A DNA stretch of 5,763 bases, from NCBI GenBank assembly GCA_027482795.1, contig JAIXVS010000076.1, positions 1 to 5,763 of the forward strand. The letters are read 5' to 3'. The position numbers and the translations under genes are program-made. The stretch is from Rhodobacter sp. GTDB taxonomy: Bacteria; Pseudomonadota; Alphaproteobacteria; Rhodobacterales; Rhodobacteraceae. The notes below the pieces were generated by a model. It did not search any database, was not told where the DNA came from, and saw only the letters and a program-made list of their open reading frames with translations. Below are positions 1 to 4,871 of this stretch, one piece after another (positions within the stretch are counted from its first letter, which is position 1; each line of letters begins with the position of its first letter).

Positions 1-254
1 ATCACATGATCGCCCACTTTCAGCGATTTCACCCCTGGCCCCACGGCCACCACAACGCCCGCACCCTCGTGCCCCAGAATGGCGGGAAACAGGCCTTCGG
101 GATCTGCGCCAGACAGGGTGAATTCATCGGTGTGGCAAATGCCTGTGGCCTTAATCTCTACCAGAACTTCACCTTCCTTGGGGTCGGCCAGATTAACCTC
201 CATCACGGTCAAAGGCTGGCCAGCGGCAAGGGCAACGGCGGCACGGGTACGCAT
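1..254 (-). CDS. frmA: S-(hydroxymethyl)glutathione dehydrogenase / class III alcohol dehydrogenase, N-terminal part (cut by window start)
   Basis: The minus strand encodes the first 84 residues of a zinc-dependent medium-chain alcohol dehydrogenase of class III; the rest lies beyond position 1. The family oxidises S-hydroxymethylglutathione (formed from formaldehyde and glutathione) to S-formylglutathione with NAD+ in the cytoplasm, and can also reduce S-nitrosoglutathione. Visible family signatures are the GICHTDEF segment with the catalytic-zinc cysteine at about residue 40, the GHEGAGVV segment with zinc-ligand His62 and Glu63, and GDHV at 81-84 just before the structural-zinc region. The start is the ATG complementary to 252-254, preceded by AGGAG (complement of 262-266) with a 7-nt spacer. 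It diverges from the lipoprotein/exporter operon, so co-regulation through the shared intergenic region is possible but unproven. The family call is firm; the symbol varies between species (frmA, adhC, adhI, flhA). Confidence 0.95.
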   Translation of the reverse strand, partial: MRTRAAVALAAGQPLTVMEVNLADPKEGEVLVEIKATGICHTDEFTLSGADPEGLFPAILGHEGAGVVVAVGPGVKSLKVGDHV

Positions 255-396
255 GGGTAAACTCCTGATTTGGTTGGGCGCATTGCGCGCAGACTGGCGC
301 AGCGTGTTTGCAAAAGCAACTGGATTCATGGCGAAAGCACCTTGCGGGGCGGCGGTGAATGCTGCACCTTGCTGCGCAGTAAGTGGGGGCTGATCG
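255..396. promoter_or_regulatory. Divergent intergenic region with a 9-bp direct repeat
   Basis: This 142-bp gap lies between two divergent genes and must hold the promoter of the dehydrogenase and probably that of the lipoprotein operon. No convincing sigma-70 -35/-10 pair was found on either strand. Two features stand out: an exact direct repeat GCACCTTGC at 337-345 and 364-372 (27-bp period), and a small inverted repeat, TTGC-AAAA-GCAA, within 306-320. Either could be an operator, or chance in GC-rich DNA. Confidence 0.4.
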
Positions 397-675
397 ATGC
401 GATCATGGGCTTTGGCGGGTGCTGCGGCGCTGCTGCTGGCAGGGTGCGAAAGCCCTGCGCCGCAGACCGTGGGGGATGATATAGTGGCCAGTTGCGGGGC
501 AGAGGATTTGCAAAACCTGATCGGCCAGCCAAAAGCGGTGCTGGAGGCGATGCGCTTTTCTCAGCGCGTTCGCGTGATAACCCCCGGCATGGCAGTGACG
601 ATGGACTTTGCGCCGGACCGTTTGAACATTCATGTATCGGACGCGGGTATCATCACAGCGGTGCGGTGCGGCTGA
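397..675 (+). CDS. Small lipoprotein with peptidase inhibitor I78 family domain
   Basis: A 92-residue protein. Residues 1-16 form a lipoprotein signal peptide (one Arg, an Ala/Leu-rich core) ending in the lipobox Leu-Ala-Gly-Cys, with Cys17 as the predicted lipidated residue. Glu18, rather than Asp, follows it, so outer-membrane sorting is expected. The mature part matches the I78 inhibitor pattern: Cys33, then LIGQP (41-45), VRVI-PG, the core TMDF-PDRLNI, and a terminal V-CG with Cys91. The two mature-domain cysteines could form a disulfide. Family members include fungal elastase inhibitors, and bacterial ones are usually small secreted or lipid-anchored proteins; the target protease here is unknown. 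The ATG at 397 has a GGGGG stretch (385-389) 7 nt upstream as a plausible ribosome binding site. It ends 1 bp before the exporter start, so the two are probably cotranscribed. The domain call rests on motif recall; inhibitor activity is inferred. Confidence 0.82.
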   Translation: MRSWALAGAAALLLAGCESPAPQTVGDDIVASCGAEDLQNLIGQPKAVLEAMRFSQRVRVITPGMAVTMDFAPDRLNIHVSDAGIITAVRCG

Positions 676-676
676 C

Positions 677-1282
677 ATGCTATACGCTGCATTCAAGGGG
701 TTTTTGGTATCCATCAGCCTGATCTTGGCCATTGGCGCGCAGAACGCCTTTGTGCTGCGCCAAGGGCTGCGGCGCGAGCATGTTTTTGCTGTGGTCGCGG
801 TCTGTGCGCTGTCGGATGCCATTCTTATCGCGGTGGGGGTTATTGGTTTTGGCGCGATATCAGAGGCTTTGCCCGCCGCTGCCGAGGTGATGCGCTGGGG
901 CGGGGCTGCGTTTTTGTTCGCATACGGCGCGCTGCGGTTTAAGGCGGCGCTTGCGGGTGGGGCGGCGTTGATGCCGCAGGAAGGGCAGTCTGCATCGTTA
1001 AAGTCGGTGCTGGTGACCTGCCTTTTGCTAACTTGGGCCAACCCGCATGTCTATTTGGACACTGTGGCGCTGATCGGGTCTATCGCGGCGCAATATGACC
1101 CCTATCGTTTGTACTTCGGCCTAGGCGCGGCAAGCGGCAGTTTGGTTTTTTTCGCGGCCCTTGGCTATGGCGCGCGTCTGCTTGCGCCCGTCTTTCAGCG
1201 CCCCCGCGCGTGGGTGGTGCTTGAGGTCATCGTGGGCGCGGTGATGTGGGCCATTGCGCTGACGCTGGTTTTGGGCGGATGA
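677..1282 (+). CDS. argO: LysE/ArgO family basic amino-acid exporter
   Basis: A 201-residue inner-membrane protein, the usual LysE/ArgO length, with about six hydrophobic segments. Characterised members export L-arginine and/or L-lysine, including toxic analogues such as canavanine, driven by the membrane potential or proton gradient. Visible signatures are the first helix followed by GAQNAFVLRQG (20-30), Ser46-Asp47 in the second helix, RWGGAAFL (73-80), and TWANPHVYLDT (119-129), close to E. coli ArgO and C. glutamicum LysE, plus the C-terminal VIVGAVMWAIAL. The ATG at 677 aligns with the family N-terminus. An in-frame ATG at 632 would add 15 residues inside the upstream lipoprotein gene with no family match, so it was not used. 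No strong Shine-Dalgarno site is visible, and the 1-bp gap from the upstream stop suggests translational coupling. Substrate (Arg, Lys or both) cannot be settled from sequence. Classic partners are LysR-type ArgP/LysG regulators, and none is in view. Confidence 0.9.
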   Translation: MLYAAFKGFLVSISLILAIGAQNAFVLRQGLRREHVFAVVAVCALSDAILIAVGVIGFGAISEALPAAAEVMRWGGAAFLFAYGALRFKAALAGGAALMPQEGQSASLKSVLVTCLLLTWANPHVYLDTVALIGSIAAQYDPYRLYFGLGAASGSLVFFAALGYGARLLAPVFQRPRAWVVLEVIVGAVMWAIALTLVLGG

Positions 1283-2163
1283 AACGGGCGGATTTGGGCC
1301 AGACCAAATGGGGCATTGCGTGGATGCTGGCATCTGGGCTGTCATTTGTGGTGCAAAACGGGATTGTGCGGTATTTGGGCGATGATTTGCCAGCGCTGCA
1401 ATCGGCCTTTATCCGCTTTGTCTGGGGTGTTTTGCTGCTGGCGCATATGCTGCCCAAATTGCGCGCCAATGTGCCGCGTGCGGCGGTGGGTCTGCTGGTG
1501 TGGCGCGGGGTGTTTCACGCGCTGGCGGTGGTTTTGTGGTTTTATGCCATTGTCCGCATCCCTTTGGCGCAGGTCACCGCGATTGGGTATTTGAACCCTG
1601 TTTTGATGCTGTTGGCCGCTGGATTGTTGCTGGGCGAAGGGCTGCGCCTGCGCCGCGTTCTGGCGGTGCTTGTGGCGCTGGTTGGCGCATTGATTGTGCT
1701 GCGGCCAGGGTTTCAAACCCTGACCGATGGGCATTTTGCACAAATCGGCGCTGCGGTGGCGTTTTGCGGCAGTTATCTTTTGGCCAAACGGCTGAGTGCA
1801 AGCGTGGATGCATCTGTGATTGTGGCGATGATGTCTCTGGTTGTGTCTGTACTGCTTGCGCCCTTTGCCTTTGCGGTGTGGCAGCCTGTGACTGCGGCGC
1901 AAGTTCTATGGCTGGGCGCGGTGGCGCTGGCGGCAACGGGCGGGCATTACGCGATGACGCGGGCCTTTCGCGCGGCCCCGTTGGCGGTGACGCAGCCTGT
2001 GACATTTTTGCAATTGGTTTGGGCCAGCCTTTTGGGGGCCGCCATGTTTGGCGAGGCGCTGGACGGGTATGTGTTGCTGGGCGGCGCGGTGATTATTGGG
2101 GCGATTTCATGGTTGGCATGGCGTGAGCATTTGGATGCGGCGGTGATGAAAGAACAGGCCTAG
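1279..2163 (+). CDS. DMT superfamily (EamA) transporter
   Basis: A 294-residue inner-membrane permease with about ten hydrophobic helices, the standard size for the drug/metabolite transporter superfamily. Two EamA repeats can be seen: roughly residues 12-143, ending after the LLLGE motif (Glu120), and roughly 156-281, with the equivalent FGE motif (Glu259). Other family signs are SAFIRFVWG (42-50), the LWFYAI helix, the GYLNPV segment after it, and repeat-2 TRAFRAAPLAV. EamA proteins move small metabolites (amino acids, nucleotides, cofactors, drugs), usually outward by proton antiport, but sequence does not give the substrate. The ATG at 1279 overlaps the exporter stop as ATGA. An in-frame ATG at 1246 would extend 11 residues into the upstream gene and was rejected. 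The overlap indicates translational coupling with the amino-acid exporter and one operon. The protein ends in a short charged cytoplasmic tail. Confidence 0.9.
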   Translation: MKRADLGQTKWGIAWMLASGLSFVVQNGIVRYLGDDLPALQSAFIRFVWGVLLLAHMLPKLRANVPRAAVGLLVWRGVFHALAVVLWFYAIVRIPLAQVTAIGYLNPVLMLLAAGLLLGEGLRLRRVLAVLVALVGALIVLRPGFQTLTDGHFAQIGAAVAFCGSYLLAKRLSASVDASVIVAMMSLVVSVLLAPFAFAVWQPVTAAQVLWLGAVALAATGGHYAMTRAFRAAPLAVTQPVTFLQLVWASLLGAAMFGEALDGYVLLGGAVIIGAISWLAWREHLDAAVMKEQA

Positions 2164-2244
2164 CGGGCAGCGCGCGCTAGGGTATGCGGGGCTTAACGGC
2201 TTTTGCCTAAGGTTTGGCCAAAGCGCTAGCCCAAGGAACCCCAA
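2164..2244. promoter_or_regulatory. Intergenic region rich in short palindromes before the DUF2793 gene
   Basis: This 81-bp gap separates the transporter operon from the fibre module. It contains perfect palindromes AGCGCGCGCT (2169-2178) and TTTGGCCAAA (2213-2222), a small GGC-TTTT-GCC hairpin (2198-2207), and GCGCTAG twice (2174-2180 and 2223-2229). A TAGCG/CGCTA stem (2161-2165 with 2175-2179) could act weakly as a terminator, but no U-tract follows. No clear -35/-10 promoter is visible, so readthrough from upstream remains possible. The AAGGA at 2233-2237 is a good ribosome binding site for the next gene, with a 7-nt spacer. Confidence 0.35.
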
Positions 2245-4257
2245 ATGCCCGATACAACGCCCATTTTGCAGCTGCCGTATATTCTGCCGTCCCAAGCGCA
2301 AAAACATGTCACCCATAACGAGGCAATCCGTGTTTTGGATGTGCTGGTGCAGCTTGCCGTGACCGCGCGCAATTTGGGCGCGCCGCCTGCCAGCCCTGCG
2401 CAGGGGGATCGCTATATTGTGGCCACCGGGGCCAATGGCGCATGGGCGGGCAAGGTGGGGCAAATTGCCCTGTTCGAGAACGGCGCATGGCAGTTCTTTG
2501 TGCCCAGTGAGGGTTGGACGGCATGGGTCACATCCGAGCAGGTCTTGGCCAGCTACAACGGCACGGCTTGGGTGTCGCAAGCCGATGCGCCATTGATCGT
2601 GGCGCAACTTGGCATTTCGGCCACGGCAGATGCCAATAACCGCCTATCGCTGTCTTCGCCTGCCACGCTTTTGAACCATGCAGGGGCAGGGCATCAGGTC
2701 AAGGTGAACAAGGCCGCACTTGGTGATACGGCCAGCCTTTTGTTCCAAACAGGCTTTTCTGGGCGGGCCGAAATGGGCACGGCGGGCAATGATGATTTTT
2801 CGATCAAAGTCAGCGCGGATGGGTCCACTTTCTTGACGGGTCTGTCGATTGCGTCGGCCACAGGCGCGGTGACGCTGCCTGCGGCGCTGCGTTTGGGCGG
2901 GCAGGCCAGCGACCCCGCTTCGCCGCAAAATGGCACGATCTGGCTGAACAGCACCACGGGCGAGGTGAAAATGCGCAGCGCGGGCGCAACGGTGGTGATT
3001 GCCACGGGCGGCGTTGGGCTGACCGATGGCGATAAGGGCGAAATCACTGTCAGCGCGAATGGCACGGTTTGGACAGTGGACGCATCGGCCATCACCAATG
3101 CCAAGCTGGCCAATATGCCAAGTGCCACGTTCAAGGGGCGCGTGGCCGCAGGGTCTGGCCCTGCGTCTGATATAACGCCCGCTGAAGCATCCAGCATATT
3201 GCCTGTCTTTACCGCAGCGGCAAAAGGGCTTGCGCCTGCGTCTGGTGGTGGGACAACCAATTTCCTGCGCGCTGATGGTACATGGGCTGCGCCAGCAGGC
3301 GGCGGGGGCACAAATTTGCCTGCCTTGGGGGTATCGGCTACAGCGGCCCAATTGAATATCGCGGCCTCTACCTTTCCAAATGCGCTGCTGATGGGCGATG
3401 CCAGCAATTTGGCGCGCGGCGCGGGCGAGGTGGCCTCGGCCGCGGCGTGGCCCGCATCTGTTGTGGGCGGCGGCGTGACGGCCACCAAAACCAACACGGG
3501 CTTTGCCGCCGATGGCAGCCCGTGGGTTGAATACACCGTGAATGGCACGTCGACAGCCGCGACCAGCCTTGCGCTGTATGCACAGCCTGCACCATTTAGC
3601 AGCGCGGCAAATGGCCAGACCTTTACCTTTGGCGCAGTGATGAGCCTTGAATCTGGCTCTGCCACTGGCGCTGTCGGTGCGCGGCTGGAATTTCAGGGGT
3701 ATAACACAACAACGGGCGGAACACTGCTGGAAGGGCAAAGCACTGTTTTGGTCAACACCATCCAAAGCAGCGTCACGCAGGCAAGCTATACTTTGGCCAA
3801 CGCTGGCACGTTGGGGGTGCGGGTGGTGGCGGTGCTGCGTGCGGTTGTTGGCGCAGTGTTTACCAATGCGGTGTATCGGTTTTCGGCGGTGCAGCTGGAT
3901 CGCGGGGCAAGCAGACTGGCCTATCGGTATTTGCCCGCAACGCCCGCGCAGGCGCGCAGTGCCATGGGCGTTACGGCCACACTTCCCGCATGGGCATCGG
4001 TGACAAATACAGGGGTCATTGAACAAGGCTTTGGTATTGCTTCGATCGCGGTCAGCGGGGGCAACTATACCGTGACCTTGGCAGCCGCCATGCCAAATGC
4101 GACCTATGCGGTGCAGGTCACTCCGGTTTTGGCTGCCACAGCATCGCGGTTTACCACCGTGTCGGCGCGCACGACCACGCAATTCACTGTCAGCTTTTGG
4201 AACGCCAGCAACGTGGCGGCAAGCAGCGGCTTTTCCGTTGCGGTATTGGGCGCATAA
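2245..4257 (+). CDS. DUF2793 domain-containing phage/GTA-like spike or tail-fibre protein
   Basis: A 670-residue protein rich in Ala, Gly, Thr and Ser with no cysteine and no signal peptide, as expected for a cytoplasmically assembled virion fibre. Residues about 6-112 match the DUF2793 pattern: LPYILPSQAQKHVTHNEA, then LDVLVQLAV, GDRYIV, GQIALFENGAW and GWTAWV. About 120-215 is a segment often found after DUF2793 in phage proteins (LLNHAGAGH, LLFQTGFSGRAEMG). About 225-355 carries fibre-like repeats, including NGTIWLNSTTGEV, ITNAKLANM-TFKGR and the widespread fibre motif NFLRADGTWAAP (339-350). About 375-560 looks like a carbohydrate-binding-type beta sandwich (PWVEYTVNGT, YRFSAVQLDRG). About 582-670 is a probable C-terminal beta receptor-binding domain. 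The start has AAGGA 7 nt upstream. Likely role: recognition of a cell-surface glycan. No phage genes lie within the window, so it may be a GTA satellite spike, a phage remnant, or part of a larger element outside. The DUF2793 call is firm; the downstream domains are inferred. Confidence 0.85.
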   Translation: MPDTTPILQLPYILPSQAQKHVTHNEAIRVLDVLVQLAVTARNLGAPPASPAQGDRYIVATGANGAWAGKVGQIALFENGAWQFFVPSEGWTAWVTSEQVLASYNGTAWVSQADAPLIVAQLGISATADANNRLSLSSPATLLNHAGAGHQVKVNKAALGDTASLLFQTGFSGRAEMGTAGNDDFSIKVSADGSTFLTGLSIASATGAVTLPAALRLGGQASDPASPQNGTIWLNSTTGEVKMRSAGATVVIATGGVGLTDGDKGEITVSANGTVWTVDASAITNAKLANMPSATFKGRVAAGSGPASDITPAEASSILPVFTAAAKGLAPASGGGTTNFLRADGTWAAPAGGGGTNLPALGVSATAAQLNIAASTFPNALLMGDASNLARGAGEVASAAAWPASVVGGGVTATKTNTGFAADGSPWVEYTVNGTSTAATSLALYAQPAPFSSAANGQTFTFGAVMSLESGSATGAVGARLEFQGYNTTTGGTLLEGQSTVLVNTIQSSVTQASYTLANAGTLGVRVVAVLRAVVGAVFTNAVYRFSAVQLDRGASRLAYRYLPATPAQARSAMGVTATLPAWASVTNTGVIEQGFGIASIAVSGGNYTVTLAAAMPNATYAVQVTPVLAATASRFTTVSARTTTQFTVSFWNASNVAASSGFSVAVLGA

Positions 4258-4262
4258 AGGAG
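4258..4262 (+). promoter_or_regulatory. Ribosome binding site that decides the downstream start
   Basis: AGGAG begins directly after the TAA of the DUF2793 gene. It lies 7 nt before ATG 4270 but only 4 nt before the in-frame GTG 4267, which favours the ATG as the start of the next gene. Confidence 0.6.
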
Positions 4263-4269
4263 TACTGTG

Positions 4270-4779
4270 ATGAATTTGGTTTATCCCGCAGAGCATGGCG
4301 CAGTAGCTGTTGTCAGACCCGCCCCCGATTTTGAGGGCGATTTGCAGGCCTTGGCGGCATTGGCCGTACCAACGGGCGTGGCGTGGCGTGTGGTTGACTT
4401 GCCCGATGCACCGCAAGATCAGTGGCGTTGGACAGATCAGGGGCCACTGGACGTGGCCCCGCCGATGGCGCAATATTTGCCGCGCGAAGTGTTTTGCGTG
4501 GCCCTTATGTCGCATGGCATTTTGACCGAGCAAGAGGCCAGCAGCGCCGCGCTGGGCGCATGGCCGACCAGGTTTGATGCGTTTTTGGAAGGCAAAGACC
4601 TGATTGATCGGCTTCGCCTGAAAAACCAATGGGGCGCAGCCCAGATGATCACGCGCGATGGGCCCATTGTGACCGATTTGCTGGCCTATCTTGCCCGCAG
4701 TGGCGGGCTGGACCCAGACCAGATCAACACTGTGCAGGCACATATTTTTGCCCCGCAGGGCAGCGGCGCATCAAGTTAG
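4270..4779 (+). CDS. Small protein downstream of the fibre gene, possible tail-fibre accessory or assembly protein
   Basis: A 169-residue soluble protein with no signal peptide or membrane helix; no named family is recognised with confidence. The N-terminal half has the layout of small proteins that follow phage fibre genes: a hydrophobic start, VPTGVAWRVVDLPDAPQD (33-50), then WRWTDQGPLDV. The middle (70-105) reads LPREVFCVALMSHGILTEQEA followed by a helix with WPTRFDAFL, similar in pattern to phage/GTA proteins with a helical segment for a short-interval 'GlIT-eEA' turn. The C-terminal third has RDGPIVTDLLAYLARSGGLDPDQ and a low-complexity tail. Its ATG is 12 bp after the DUF2793 stop, in the same frame, with its own AGGAG, so the two genes are very likely one transcriptional unit and the products may interact. 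A GTG at 4267 would add one residue. A fibre chaperone or a virion component are equally possible roles. Confidence 0.7.
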   Translation: MNLVYPAEHGAVAVVRPAPDFEGDLQALAALAVPTGVAWRVVDLPDAPQDQWRWTDQGPLDVAPPMAQYLPREVFCVALMSHGILTEQEASSAALGAWPTRFDAFLEGKDLIDRLRLKNQWGAAQMITRDGPIVTDLLAYLARSGGLDPDQINTVQAHIFAPQGSGASS

Positions 4780-4817
4780 ACCGCGCCAGCCTTTGGGGCA
4801 TAATTATTGCCATTTTA

Positions 4818-4846
4818 TTGACAATCAAAGCCGCACTGCGTAAACC
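4818..4846 (+). promoter_or_regulatory. Candidate sigma-70 promoter for the UDP-glucose dehydrogenase gene
   Basis: A perfect consensus -35 hexamer TTGACA (4818-4823) is followed after 17 bp by TAAACC (4841-4846), a weak -10 with three of six consensus bases. It sits in the only clearly AT-rich stretch of the window (4800-4829), and the start codon is about 25 bp further on. A partial direct repeat ATTGCCA/ATTGACA (4806-4812 and 4817-4823) with 11-bp period overlaps the -35, a possible regulator site on one helix face. No convincing terminator for the upstream gene was found between 4780 and 4817. Confidence 0.45.
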
Positions 4847-4871
4847 GACCTTGGATTTTGGGGAAAGTTTC

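Noticed and set aside
6..393. Small plus-strand open frames near the window start
   Set aside because: They oppose the class III alcohol dehydrogenase gene or run into the intergenic region, have no good ribosome binding site, and show no recognisable protein.
632..676. Upstream ATG extending the amino-acid exporter by 15 residues
   Set aside because: It lies inside the lipoprotein gene, and the added residues are polar and precede the normal family N-terminus.
403..1041. A 212-codon minus-strand frame opposite the lipoprotein and exporter genes
   Set aside because: Both plus-strand genes have clear family motifs; the antisense product has none.
1246..1278. Upstream ATG extending the EamA permease by 11 residues
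   Set aside because: It lies inside the exporter gene; ATG 1279 gives the usual ATGA overlap and a normal EamA N-terminus.
2694..3665. A 323-codon minus-strand frame inside the DUF2793 gene
   Set aside because: Shadow of the strongly supported plus-strand gene; Pro/Ala/Val-rich low-complexity product and no recognised domain.
2644..4743. A 699-codon open frame on the minus strand across both fibre-module genes
   Set aside because: It is in exact antisense codon register with the sense genes. Antisense stops would need the sense codons TTA, CTA or TCA, which are rare here: the frame ends exactly at a CTA leucine codon (2644). Its product is rich in Arg, His and Cys and resembles no family.
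4780..4812. Possible terminator after the fibre module
   Set aside because: Only a three-base GCC/GGC stem around 4789-4799 with no proper U-tract; not convincing as an intrinsic terminator.
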